Part shown: one piece after another, positions 23,170 to 32,765 of the stretch
Numbering within the stretch: the stretch's first letter is position 1
Layout: the number at the start of each line of letters is the position of its first letter
Source of the DNA: Planctomycetaceae bacterium
GTDB taxonomy: Bacteria > Planctomycetota > Planctomycetia > Planctomycetales > Planctomycetaceae
Direction: 5' to 3'
NCBI GenBank assembly: GCA_009691905.1
Contig: SIAF01000004.1
Span: 1 to 40,828 of the forward strand
Length of the DNA: 40,828 bases
Notes under the pieces: generated by a model
What the model was told of the DNA's origin: nothing
Database searches by the model: none
Seen by the model: the letters and a program-made list of their open reading frames with translations, nothing else
Translations under genes and position numbers: made by a program

Positions 23170-24588
23170 TCAGTGCTTTGCCGCCAGATACAAGGCCTTG
23201 ATATACGGAATCGGCTCAGTCCCCAGGGCTTTGAGAATTGTTCCCCCAGCGGTGAAGCAATGGGTGACCCAACTCTCGTCACCATACTTATGCAGGGCCG
23301 CACCCCCCTCGCCTCCCCCCACATAAACCAAGAGGCCCGCAGCAGTCATTTTCCTAAGCTGGTCGATGAACTTGCGGGTCGCGATGGCGAACAGTTCTTC
23401 TTCGAATTTGCCGAACACGCCGTTGTGGAAGACGACCGCCGGGCCTTTGCCCGCGGCGACCTTCTGCTGGTGATAGCGAATGAACTCGTCGACTTTCGCT
23501 GCATGCAGGGCGATCGTTTTCGGGCCGACGTCGAACTGAGCGCCCCCGGCGGGAATCGTGTCGCCCGGCTGACCGTCGCCTAGAATGAAATCAATCGGCA
23601 GCACGAACTCGACGCCGTGCTTGCGACCGTTCGTAAGCATCGCCCGCGATTGCTCGATCCGTTCGGGCGGAATGTAGATTTTGCTGTCGGGCTGCCCGGC
23701 GACCCCCATCTCGAATGATTGCCCCGCCAGATCGGCGTCGGCCTTTTTCAGCGCCAGCGCCAGAAGGCCTGCCGCGATGACCATCTTCACCTGGCCGCGG
23801 TTGAGAATCGCCTGCAGGTCGTCGATTTTCTCGAGCTTCATCCCGCTGAAAATCACCAGTTCGGCCTGCTGCGTCTTCTGCAGGTGCGTCCGCACCTCGC
23901 CGTCGATGTATTTGCCCAGCGCCACACGATCCATCGTCAGCGGCACCACGGTCGACGACAGATCACGGTTCGACGCCGCGAAGCCCTCGTTGACGTGAAC
24001 CTTCGCCAGCTTATCGCGCATGCCATTGGCGTACGCGCCAAGCTTCGGTGCCAGGCCGGGAAGATCGGCGGGATTCGCCTTCCACAGCGCCTGCTCGAGT
24101 TTGTACTTGCGGGTGTTTTCGAGCAGGATGATCGAGCCGTTGGGAAGTTTCGCAACAGCAGCTTTGGCGACATCGAGAATTTCGCCGGTCTCGTCGCTCA
24201 TCCAGTCGCCGACGACCTGGATCTCACCACAGTTCACGCCGGCATCGGCGAGCAGTTTCTTGAGGTAGGCGGCGACCGGTGCCAGCGACAACTCAGGTTT
24301 TCGACCGCGGTGTCCGTAAAGAATCTGGACCCAGCCCTTCGCGACGCCGAATTTCAACGTTTCGATCAGCGCCCGCAGCCGGGAATCGTCTTCGATCGAT
24401 CCGTCGTCGTCGAAGACCACGTCGGTGTCGCCGCGGACCAGCACGCGCGTCCCGGCCGGCAAGTCGGCCAGTGCGTCGAGTTGCGGGATTTTCGTCACGC
24501 ATTCGGCCAGCGGCGGGAAGTCGGGCGACTTCTCGATCAGCCGGGCACACCAATCCTGAATCTGTTGAACAGTGACAGACACGACCAT
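23170..24588 (-). CDS. pgk: divergent phosphoglycerate kinase
   Basis: A 472-aa protein, about 75 residues longer than a typical bacterial PGK, which transfers phosphate between 1,3-bisphosphoglycerate and ADP. The N-terminal domain keeps substrate-site landmarks in altered form: RGDTDVVF (usual RVDFNVP), SRL, HRGRKPEL (usual HLGRP), LLENTRKYKLE (usual LLENVRF) and VNEGFAASNRD. The C-terminal domain has VVFHNGVFGKFE (usual WNGPMGVFE) and VGGGEGGAALHKYGDESW with CFTAGGTILKAL (usual GGGDS and STGGGA). An extra N-terminal segment of about 45 residues precedes the domain. It is the first gene of the fhcC-oleC-oleD cluster. A second, canonical pgk may exist elsewhere in the genome. Activity is likely but not certain. 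Confidence 0.85.
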   Translation of the reverse strand: MVVSVTVQQIQDWCARLIEKSPDFPPLAECVTKIPQLDALADLPAGTRVLVRGDTDVVFDDDGSIEDDSRLRALIETLKFGVAKGWVQILYGHRGRKPELSLAPVAAYLKKLLADAGVNCGEIQVVGDWMSDETGEILDVAKAAVAKLPNGSIILLENTRKYKLEQALWKANPADLPGLAPKLGAYANGMRDKLAKVHVNEGFAASNRDLSSTVVPLTMDRVALGKYIDGEVRTHLQKTQQAELVIFSGMKLEKIDDLQAILNRGQVKMVIAAGLLALALKKADADLAGQSFEMGVAGQPDSKIYIPPERIEQSRAMLTNGRKHGVEFVLPIDFILGDGQPGDTIPAGGAQFDVGPKTIALHAAKVDEFIRYHQQKVAAGKGPAVVFHNGVFGKFEEELFAIATRKFIDQLRKMTAAGLLVYVGGGEGGAALHKYGDESWVTHCFTAGGTILKALGTEPIPYIKALYLAAKH

Positions 24589-24696
24589 TCCTCGCTATTT
24601 TCAGCTTGAGATTGCGCCTCGTGAGTCTGAAACTGAGTGCGCTGTTTGTCAAGCCGCCGTTCGTCGCTGCGGATTCGGGGTTGTATTGAACGAAAG

Positions 24697-24779
24697 AGCC
24701 ACGGACAAACACGGATGAAACACGGACACGGGGGGTGGCTTGTTCCGTATCCGTGTTTCATCCGTGTCCATCCGTGGCT
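24697..24779. repeat. long palindrome with ACACGGATG vocabulary
   Basis: AGCCACGGACAAACACGGAT... (24697-24731) pairs with its inverse at 24745-24779 in 31 of 35 positions, with a 13-base loop. It lies in the 237-bp gap between the blaR1 stop and the pgk-like start, both minus strand, so it may terminate the blaI-blaR1 transcript. It is related in design to the palindromes at 11.7-12.5 kb: about 10-bp-spaced words on each arm. Confidence 0.9.
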
Positions 24780-24825
24780 GGACTTGAATTCCTCGGGGGT
24801 CGTCCGGGAAAGACGAACCGCGGCA

Positions 24826-27021
24826 TTATTCCTCACCGGCCGTCGGCACCAGATGAATGACTTTCAGCACCACATAGAAAAAGTCCTTGCGCTCGAAGCT
24901 CGGCAGACATCCAATCAACAGCGACTGGCCGTCTTCAATTTCCGACGCGACGGCAATGTGGCACTTCCTCACGCGTGGCGCCTGGATCGAGCGAATCCCG
25001 TCCGCAGTCGACGCGGAAATGACCCTGACATCTTCGATGCTTGTCAATTCAATCGCGCCTGTGAGCTGGATATGCCTTCGATCTTCTTTGAGCACGGTCC
25101 GCAGTTTGATTTTCGTTCCTTCTTCGATCACCTCGATGCGCGGCATCATTCCTTCGCCGGGCCTTTCCTCTATCCCCACCACAAAGGGGCGCGACACGCA
25201 GTCGGCTACCAGCGCTTCCTGCCCGTTAAACAGCGTGATCTTCGGTGCGAACATCTCGCTTGTTCGCGCGTCGTTTTGTGCCGTTTGAGTGATCGCCTTC
25301 ACCTGCCCGTTATTCAGGGGGACGACGAAAACGGGCAAATGGTCTTCGACCCGGGATGAGGCCCGCACGACCGTGCCGGTCTGGCTGCTCGCCGCGGAAA
25401 TCGGCTCGTCGTGAACCGTCGACTCCGCACCGAACGACTGCCACTCGATGCCTGTCGCTGTCGCCAGTTCGCGGGGAGACGTCAGCATTCGGCATTCGAT
25501 CGCGATCTGGGCGGGGCCGGTCGTTTCCCAGACGCTGAGCATCGTCGCGAGCTCGTCGTGCAGTGCCGCCGGCGCTCGGACGATCAGGCGCTCCCCGTTC
25601 CACTGATAACTTCCCCCCGGCGAGTTCTCGTCTCCTGCCGCCGCCTTCGATGCGACGCGGCGTTCCGCGGCCGTTCGCGTTCGTTCGAGCAGCATCGCGA
25701 CCAGCGATTCGATCTCGCGGCGGACTTCATCGCGTTTGAGCTCCACGGGCGGCATCTGGCCGATCACGTCGTCGATGGCGTAGACGCGGACTTCCAGCGG
25801 ACCCCTGGCGGCATCTCCCTCGGTGGGTGCCCCCCACGAATTCCAATCCGAATCCGGCAGCAGCCAGCGGGTGGTCGGCGAGGAATTGTCAACCTGCGTT
25901 GCGGGCGTTTCGGCATCGGTCAAACCGCAAAGTGCGGCGAGCACGACAACCAAACCGAAAGCCGCCTTGTGCCGGCGGGTGCGGCGGATTCCGGCAGTCC
26001 GCAGCGCCTTCAGCCGTAGCCGGATTTCCCGCTTGCGGAAGTACGACTCGAACAGGCCCAGGAGCGACGCGGGGACCATGACTCGCCAGCGCGATCCGCC
26101 GGGGGCCTGCTGCGCCAGCTTCAACAACAATTCGCTGTAGTCGCGCGAGGTCTGGCTTTGTGCCGTGCGAACCACGAACGCATCGCACGCCTGTTCCCGC
26201 AGACTGCGGAAGCGGGCCGCCGCGATCCAGTAGATCGGGTTCCACCAGTGTACCGCCCGCAGCACGACCAGGCCCCAGTTGATGGCGAGGTCCCAGCGGC
26301 GGACGTGCGCCAGTTCGTGCAGCATGATCATCCGCAACTCGTCATCCGAGAGATCGAGCGCATTGGAGGGAAGCAGCAATTCCGGATGAAAGAGCCCCAT
26401 CACGGCCGGTTGATGCACGCCGTCGAAGACGACGACCGGCAGCCGGCTGCGGATCCCCGCCATCGCGCAACAGGCGTCCCACAGGCCGAGCAGTCGCTCA
26501 TCGCGGCAGATCGCAGTCCGCCGGACGCGCCGACAGAAGCGCCAGTGGACAAACAGCGTCCACGCGAGAATGCCGACCGCCGCCGCCAGCCACAACAGCT
26601 CGCTCATTCCTGTCACGAAATCGGCCCAGTTGCCGGTGGGGATCGGCATTGTGGTCGGATGCGAAAGGATCGGTCCCGACGCGGGCTGTGACTCGGACGC
26701 TTCATAGGGAGCGGTGACGACGGCGACGTTCCGGATGTCGGCCGGGGTTCCCGAGTGGACTGCGTGAAGGAGAAGATTCTGCAAACTGAGTGGACTGGCA
26801 GGAGCGGCCGGGAGCAAGAGGCGGACGAACACCAGGCACCAGAGCAAACCCATCTGCGCCGCCGACAACCAGCGACGACAGAGCAGATTGACGAGCAACA
26901 CGGCGACAGCGAAAGGCAAGGCAGCCAGACCGGCCTGCGTCACCCACATCAGTCCCGCTTCCCCCAGCCCGCGAATCTCGCCTCCGTGCAAAGCGTCCCA
27001 AACTGACAACATTCCGTTCAT
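24826..27021 (-). CDS. BlaR1/MecR1-type M56 membrane metallopeptidase
   Basis: A 731-aa membrane protease. Four helices lie in the first 270 residues (about 28-48, 54-72, 142-160, 247-268). The zinc site HELAH is at 235-239, with a probable third ligand in REQACDAFVV (about 275-284), the M56 signature. A fifth helix (GLVVVLAALCGL) follows near residue 360. The remaining ~350 residues are periplasmic; I see no SxxK penicillin-binding domain. Instead there is a region with VARAP, IECRMLTSPRE and a Thr/Ser-rich beta pattern. By analogy with BlaR1 it senses an envelope signal and cleaves the BlaI repressor encoded next to it. Its start overlaps the blaI stop (ATGA). Confidence 0.9.
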   Translation of the reverse strand: MNGMLSVWDALHGGEIRGLGEAGLMWVTQAGLAALPFAVAVLLVNLLCRRWLSAAQMGLLWCLVFVRLLLPAAPASPLSLQNLLLHAVHSGTPADIRNVAVVTAPYEASESQPASGPILSHPTTMPIPTGNWADFVTGMSELLWLAAAVGILAWTLFVHWRFCRRVRRTAICRDERLLGLWDACCAMAGIRSRLPVVVFDGVHQPAVMGLFHPELLLPSNALDLSDDELRMIMLHELAHVRRWDLAINWGLVVLRAVHWWNPIYWIAAARFRSLREQACDAFVVRTAQSQTSRDYSELLLKLAQQAPGGSRWRVMVPASLLGLFESYFRKREIRLRLKALRTAGIRRTRRHKAAFGLVVVLAALCGLTDAETPATQVDNSSPTTRWLLPDSDWNSWGAPTEGDAARGPLEVRVYAIDDVIGQMPPVELKRDEVRREIESLVAMLLERTRTAAERRVASKAAAGDENSPGGSYQWNGERLIVRAPAALHDELATMLSVWETTGPAQIAIECRMLTSPRELATATGIEWQSFGAESTVHDEPISAASSQTGTVVRASSRVEDHLPVFVVPLNNGQVKAITQTAQNDARTSEMFAPKITLFNGQEALVADCVSRPFVVGIEERPGEGMMPRIEVIEEGTKIKLRTVLKEDRRHIQLTGAIELTSIEDVRVISASTADGIRSIQAPRVRKCHIAVASEIEDGQSLLIGCLPSFERKDFFYVVLKVIHLVPTAGEE

Positions 27022-27395
27022 GATTGAGCCTCCTGCTCATCGAGAATTTTTCTAAGCTCGGCGATTTCTACCGCCGAGAGTTTCGAACTGCGAAGAAAGT
27101 GCGCCACGAGCGGCGCCGGTTCTCCCTCGAACACCCGCTGGAGAAACGAGCGGCTGGCCTGCCGAATGCATTCGCTACGGCGGACGAACGACCGGTAAAC
27201 GTACCGATTGCCCTGCGATTCGTACGTCAGGACCTGTTTCTTGACCAGCCGGTGCAGCATGGTCTTGATCGTGGACGGCGCCCAATCAGCCTCTAGCGAC
27301 AGCTTTGCGACAATCTCCTGGGCCGCGAGAGGCTGCCCCTCCCACACGACGTTCATGACCTGCCATTCCGCGTCCGAAATCGACACCTGCGGCAT
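27018..27395 (-). CDS. BlaI/MecI/CopY-family transcriptional repressor
   Basis: A 125-aa winged-helix regulator. The DNA-binding domain covers residues 1-70: ISDAEWQVMNVVWEGQPLAA, APSTIKTMLHRLVKKQVLTY. The C-terminal half (SFLQRVFEGEPAPLVAHFLR, AEIAELRKILDEQE) is the dimerisation domain that is cut in BlaI when BlaR1 is activated. The gene has its own promoter and operator, listed separately. It is likely autoregulated and represses blaR1, with which it overlaps by 4 bases. No beta-lactamase gene is beside it, so the regulon is probably something else, as is common outside Firmicutes. Confidence 0.93.
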   Translation of the reverse strand: MPQVSISDAEWQVMNVVWEGQPLAAQEIVAKLSLEADWAPSTIKTMLHRLVKKQVLTYESQGNRYVYRSFVRRSECIRQASRSFLQRVFEGEPAPLVAHFLRSSKLSAVEIAELRKILDEQEAQS

Positions 27396-27427
27396 ATCGA
27401 AAGTCCTCCGTGATTCGATGACATCTG

Positions 27428-27456
27428 TAAATAGTTACATTTGTAAACGATGTCAA
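27428..27456 (-). promoter_or_regulatory. blaI-blaR1 promoter
   Basis: On the minus strand TTGACA (27456-27451), a 17-base spacer and TATTTA (27433-27428) give a near-consensus housekeeping promoter, 33 bases before the blaI start. The operator lies in the spacer. Confidence 0.75.
27435..27446. promoter_or_regulatory. BlaI-type operator
   Basis: TTACA-TT-TGTAA is a perfect dyad containing the TACA/TGTA half-sites bound by BlaI/MecI regulators. It sits between the -35 and -10 boxes, so bound repressor would block polymerase. Flanking GACATC (27420-27425) and GATGTC (27449-27454) form a second outer dyad around it. Confidence 0.75.
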
Positions 27457-27469
27457 GAGGATTTGCGGA

Positions 27470-27841
27470 CTACGAGCAGTACTTCGCCAGCCGCTCCCGC
27501 GTTTGCGGCGATCGCAGAGAGTCTTTGCCGAAACCCTGCACGGCTCCCGCTTCGATCGCCGCCTGCTCGTGCTCGGGGTAGTTCGTGACGAGCATCACCG
27601 GGGTTTCAGCCAGTTGCGGGTCGGCCTTAATCGCCTCCAGAATCTCGAGCCCCTCGCTGTAATCGAGATCGAGCTTGCGGTTGATCAACACCAGGTCGAA
27701 TTTCGCCTGACGTAAGCGGGCGAGCGTGTCGGCGATCTCGTGCGTCTGCTCGACGGCCGCATCGAATTGCCCCTCAATCAGCCGGCGAATTGCGGCATGA
27801 TCGGGAATGCACTGGCCGACGTCGAGAATGTGCCTGGGCAT
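27470..27841 (-). CDS. receiver-domain protein lacking the phospho-acceptor Asp
   Basis: A 123-aa single-domain protein with the CheY fold: ILDVGQCIPDH (first strand and acidic pocket), FDLVLINRKLDLDYSEGLEI (third strand), VMLVTNYPE (Thr position) and GFGKDSL (conserved Lys). At the position of the phosphorylated Asp the motif reads LVLIN instead of LVLLD, so Asn replaces Asp. The neighbouring RKLDLD has acidic residues that could act instead. It probably works as a phosphorylation-independent adaptor. It lies 10 bases after the DUF4058 gene and 74 bases before blaI on the same strand. Confidence 0.8.
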   Translation of the reverse strand: MPRHILDVGQCIPDHAAIRRLIEGQFDAAVEQTHEIADTLARLRQAKFDLVLINRKLDLDYSEGLEILEAIKADPQLAETPVMLVTNYPEHEQAAIEAGAVQGFGKDSLRSPQTRERLAKYCS

Positions 27842-27851
27842 GGATTCCAGC

Positions 27852-28601
27852 TTAGTCTGCCCGGCCCTCGATCACCAGCCGCCATCGCTCGGGGACGGTG
27901 GCGTAGGCCTCCCGATACGTTCGCTCAAGGGGCGCGTTGACATAGAGACCTTCCTCGATGAACAGCGGCATGTCGGGAAGGGTGGTTCCAACGGCGATGG
28001 GTTCAACGTACGCCTTGGGGAGCTGCGCAGCGGCGTAAGCGGCTAAGGTCAGCGGTTTGCCTCGTGGCGCTTTGTAGGGGACACTCTGCAGCCGATCCCA
28101 GATCGCCCCATGAATCCCCTGTGGGTCGTGTTGTCCGGGGGGAATGACGTCGGCGATCAGCAGATGGATTCCCTGAAACAGGGCGCCGATTGCCTTTTCG
28201 ACGAATCGGTCGAGATTCCAAAGTGTCTGTTTGTTTCCGCGGGAGACGATCTCTATCAGCGCGATCACCTCGTCGCCGCTGGAATGGCGGATGACGAGAG
28301 TTTGCTGTTTACGTGCGTATTCGTCGATTTCATCCGCTTCAGCAATCACCGCCACTCTGGGTGGTGCGTCTGCCACAGCCAATACGCCATGGTGGTGATA
28401 CCCGGGGATCGGGGGCACAGCCGGGTTCGATTGCAGGGTAATCACGTCAGGTAAAACCTGCCGCGCCAACTGCTCGGCTTGGGCGTAATAGCCTCTGGGG
28501 AGCAAGCCGTCGTTCAAGGCACCTTTCAGGGTCACGATCCACGAACAGTGAAAATCGTGAAACGTGCCAGCGCTTACTCTCGTCCAGTCATGCACGGGCA
28601 T
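27852..28601 (-). CDS. DUF4058 family protein
   Basis: A 249-aa protein starting MPVHDWTRVSAGTFHDFHCS, the conserved start of DUF4058. Other family blocks are IEIVSRGNKQTLWNLDRFVE and HLLIADVIPPGQHDPQGIHG, and the resemblance of this middle region to a nuclease-like PD-(D/E)xK core (here IVIRHSSGDEVIALIEIVSR-like) is only an impression. No signal peptide or membrane helix. The role is unknown; the family is frequent in cyanobacteria and planctomycetes. It is followed by the receiver-domain gene after 10 bases, so the two may function together. It is divergent from mnmA. Confidence 0.82.
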   Translation of the reverse strand: MPVHDWTRVSAGTFHDFHCSWIVTLKGALNDGLLPRGYYAQAEQLARQVLPDVITLQSNPAVPPIPGYHHHGVLAVADAPPRVAVIAEADEIDEYARKQQTLVIRHSSGDEVIALIEIVSRGNKQTLWNLDRFVEKAIGALFQGIHLLIADVIPPGQHDPQGIHGAIWDRLQSVPYKAPRGKPLTLAAYAAAQLPKAYVEPIAVGTTLPDMPLFIEEGLYVNAPLERTYREAYATVPERWRLVIEGRAD

Positions 28602-28738
28602 TGAGTCTCCTCTTCGAACCGAAAGCCGACATGGATTATAACACGCCCCCTGAGTGCTTTGTCAGGGAACTTGGCGTCCTCAGTCGGTGTCTCTACACTG
28701 GAATCGTGGATGTAACCGGTTTTCCTCGAAAGCGTCCC

Positions 28739-29845
<1,107 letters not shown>

Positions 29846-29848
<3 letters not shown>

Positions 29849-29869
29849 TGTGGACTAAAGTCGACACTA
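29846..29869 (+). terminator. stop-codon-embedded hairpin
   Basis: TAGTGTGGAC (29846-29855) pairs with GTCGACACTA (29860-29869) with one mismatch, around a TAAA loop. The mnmA stop is the first three bases of the element. It is closely related to the element at 3402 (TAGTGTGGAGTAAAGTCCACAC). The MMPL gene converges from the right after 16 bases. Confidence 0.6.
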
Positions 29870-29885
29870 CGGATTCGACCGACCA

Positions 29886-32765
29886 CTACTCTTCGGCGAA
29901 GCTGCGCGACGGAGCGAGCGTCCAGGGCGTCGGCGTGCGGTTGCCGGTGAGCGGTGAATGTGGTGCCGCGGGGAAAGATGTTTCGCGAACACGTTCGGGC
30001 CGAATCGATTCTGCGGTCATTGTCTCGATGGTCGGCACTGTCGACACGACCGACTGATGACGCCAGCGCGAGATGACCGTGAGCATGGCCGGCAGAAGAA
30101 TTACGGCGACGACGAGGCACGTCCCCACGCCGATCGTCACGACCAGCCCCAGGCTGTACAGACCGCGATGCGCGGCGATCATCATGCTGCCGAAACCGAC
30201 CATCGTCGTGGTGGCGTTGACAATGATGGCGTTGATGACGCTTGCCGAGGGTGCGTACAACCCCTGCTGCGAGCGGTAATCGTGAACCACATGCACGCCC
30301 CCATCGACCCCCAGCCCGATCACGAGGGGCAGCACGATCAGGTTGGCGGGATTGAGATCGACGTGCAGCAGCGCGAGCAGCCCGAACATCAGCGCGGCCC
30401 CGGCCAGCGGCGGTACGAGGGCCAGCAGGCTGTCGAGCAGGTTGCGAAAATCGATCCACAGCAGGATGCACACGGTGAACAGCGCATACAGCCCGATTGT
30501 TTCGTAGCTCCGCTTGATGGCCTTCGAGGCCTCGAAGGTTTGCAGCGGCGTCCCGGTCGCTTCCGGATCGACGGCGCGAACGTCAGAGATGAATTTTTCC
30601 AGCGGCTCGATATCCCAGATTTCGCTCGCGGGATAAACCTGCAGCAGCCATTTACCGTTGGGGCTGACGAGCCGGCTGACCAGCGTCGGAGACAGGTCAC
30701 CTGCGGCGACCGGTTCGGTCGTCGAGATCGACTCCAGCCCGCGCAGCTTGGCCAGCAGATCGGCAGTCAGCCGGGTCTGGTAGTCGCGGAGCAATTGCAC
30801 CTGGGTCTTGACGCTGGCTCGCCCCTGGGGGTCGACTCCGAGGCGGTCGAGGCGGTCGAGAAAGCGATCGATCTGACCGCGAACCGAGGCGGCACTCGGC
30901 GAGTCGAGTCGCGCCAGCGCCGCTTCGAGTTGTTCCAGCTCTTGTGCGATCGGCAAAGGGGCCACGTCCTGCGGAATCGGCGGCCGGACCGGCAGGTTCG
31001 ACAGCTCGGCATGCACCGCCTGCACCAGTAACTGGGTATCGGTCGAGGGGAACCGCGGCAAGATCGCGGCCAGCTCTTCGACGTGGTGCACCGAGGGCAG
31101 GGCCTCGAATTTACGCTTGAGGTCGAGCACTTGCTGCGGGTTATCGGCCAACGAGACGGCGAACAGCAGCGAACTGTCGGACTGTTCGAAGATCCGCGAC
31201 TGGATCTCGACCGATTCGAGACCTTTCGATTGCAGATGCAACAAGTTGTAATCGTACTTCAATTCCAGCCCGAACGTCGAAATCCAGGCGATCGTCCCCC
31301 CGCAGACCACGATCAGGGCCACGGGAGCGTGCGCAATCAACCACCGCAGCCGGCGGCTTTCGAGCGGTCGGGGCAGCTTTTGCGTTTCGTGTCTGCGATC
31401 GACGAGCATCAAGATCGCCGGCAGAACCACGAAGGCGGCCACGGTGCAGATCAAAATTCCGGCGCCGGCAATCACACCCAGTTCAGACACGCCGGCGAAA
31501 TCGGTGAAAATCGCGCAGAAAAACGCCAGGGCCGACGAAATCGCCGCCGTGCAGATCCCGGCCCCCGAACTGCAAGCCGTTTCGTGCAGCGCCTCGGCGG
31601 TCGCGAGTCCCGTATGTCGCAGCTCGAGGTAGCGCAGCAGATAAACCGTGGTGTAGTCGATGCCGATGCCGATCAGCATGGCGGCAAACGACACCGACAG
31701 TATATTGAGGTGCCCGATGGCCAGCGTCGTGAACCCGAACGACCAGGCCATGCCCACCAGCAGCACCGCGCTGCCGATCAACGGGTAACGCAGCCCTTGA
31801 AAGCCCAGAATCATCAAGAGGGCCACCCCCACGAACGAGATCACCGAGGCGTAGAACATGGCCGTCTGCGAGTCGCGCATTTCGTCGCTTTCGAGCACGG
31901 GAATTCCCGTCAACCCCAGGCGAGTGCCCGCATGCCGACGCTGCGTCTCCGACAGCAGCCCCCGCAGCCGGTCAATGGACGGCGTAGCGCCGCTGAAGTC
32001 GCTGGCGGCGGTCGTCGATTGGACTTTGAGAAAGCCCATCGTTCCCTTGTCGTTCATCAGGTACCGGTCGCGAAACATCGTCTCCAGTTGCGACAGGTCG
32101 CCGGGCACCACCGACTGCCAGGGCGAATCGTAATGACTCGGGTCTTGTGCGAACCGTTCGAGGCTCGCCAGAATCAGCGACAGGTGCTGCAACAACGACT
32201 CGATCAGTTGCGGTGCGACTTTCTCGGCTTGCTCGGGCTGGGGGGGAATTGCCAGCCGTAACTCGCGCAACAGACCGCGCAGCGTCAACTGGTCGAATCT
32301 CCGCAGCAGCGGACTGAACTCGTCGAGCTGGCTTAAAATCAGTTGCAACTGTTCGGGCGACGAGTATTGCAGCGCTTTTTGGCGTAAACCGCTCAGGTCG
32401 ACCTTGTACAACACATTTTTGAATAACCGCGTCTCGTGTTCGATGCGCGGGCCCAATTCGTCGATGGCTCGCCCGATGTCGGCGGCGTCGGAGCCTTCGA
32501 CCACGACCACCATGTCTTCCGTCACATCGCCGAATTCGCGGGTGTAGTTCAGCCAGCGCTGATGGTAGGCGGTGCGAGGATCAATCAGGTCGGCACGGCT
32601 GGTTTTGAATTCCAACCGTTGCTGGGTGTGCCACACCGCCGCGACCGCCGTCACAAAACAGACGGCCAGCGTCACCACCGGAAACCGAACGGCGCACGTC
32701 GTCACCGCGCTCAGCAGACGCTGCAGAGCGGTTCGCCGCGATGAATCGGTCGATGGGCCTGACAT
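29886..32765 (-). CDS. MMPL-family RND transporter (HpnN-like)
   Basis: A 959-aa inner-membrane RND protein. Helix 1 (TLAVCFVTAVAAVWHTQQRL) is followed by a large periplasmic domain, a helix block with ISFVGVALLMILGFQGLRYP, MLIGIGIDYTTVYLLRYLEL and the AFFCAIFTDFAGVSELGVIA segment, a second periplasmic domain, then a last helix block (LDSLLALVPPLAGAALMFGL, LPLVIGLGVDGGVHVVHDYR). The pair of ...GIGIDY and ...GLGVDGG motifs are the acidic relay sites of MMPL proteins. This family exports lipids; HpnN moves hopanoids to the outer membrane. I prefer ATG at 32765 with GGGAT upstream; the track's start at 32801 is a TTG. It converges with mnmA. No hopanoid gene is adjacent. Confidence 0.88.
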   Translation of the reverse strand: MSGPSTDSSRRTALQRLLSAVTTCAVRFPVVTLAVCFVTAVAAVWHTQQRLEFKTSRADLIDPRTAYHQRWLNYTREFGDVTEDMVVVVEGSDAADIGRAIDELGPRIEHETRLFKNVLYKVDLSGLRQKALQYSSPEQLQLILSQLDEFSPLLRRFDQLTLRGLLRELRLAIPPQPEQAEKVAPQLIESLLQHLSLILASLERFAQDPSHYDSPWQSVVPGDLSQLETMFRDRYLMNDKGTMGFLKVQSTTAASDFSGATPSIDRLRGLLSETQRRHAGTRLGLTGIPVLESDEMRDSQTAMFYASVISFVGVALLMILGFQGLRYPLIGSAVLLVGMAWSFGFTTLAIGHLNILSVSFAAMLIGIGIDYTTVYLLRYLELRHTGLATAEALHETACSSGAGICTAAISSALAFFCAIFTDFAGVSELGVIAGAGILICTVAAFVVLPAILMLVDRRHETQKLPRPLESRRLRWLIAHAPVALIVVCGGTIAWISTFGLELKYDYNLLHLQSKGLESVEIQSRIFEQSDSSLLFAVSLADNPQQVLDLKRKFEALPSVHHVEELAAILPRFPSTDTQLLVQAVHAELSNLPVRPPIPQDVAPLPIAQELEQLEAALARLDSPSAASVRGQIDRFLDRLDRLGVDPQGRASVKTQVQLLRDYQTRLTADLLAKLRGLESISTTEPVAAGDLSPTLVSRLVSPNGKWLLQVYPASEIWDIEPLEKFISDVRAVDPEATGTPLQTFEASKAIKRSYETIGLYALFTVCILLWIDFRNLLDSLLALVPPLAGAALMFGLLALLHVDLNPANLIVLPLVIGLGVDGGVHVVHDYRSQQGLYAPSASVINAIIVNATTTMVGFGSMMIAAHRGLYSLGLVVTIGVGTCLVVAVILLPAMLTVISRWRHQSVVSTVPTIETMTAESIRPERVRETSFPAAPHSPLTGNRTPTPWTLAPSRSFAEE

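Noticed and set aside
24826-27021. Beta-lactam resistance operon
   Set aside because: No beta-lactamase or penicillin-binding domain is visible, so a resistance role cannot be claimed from BlaI/BlaR1 alone.
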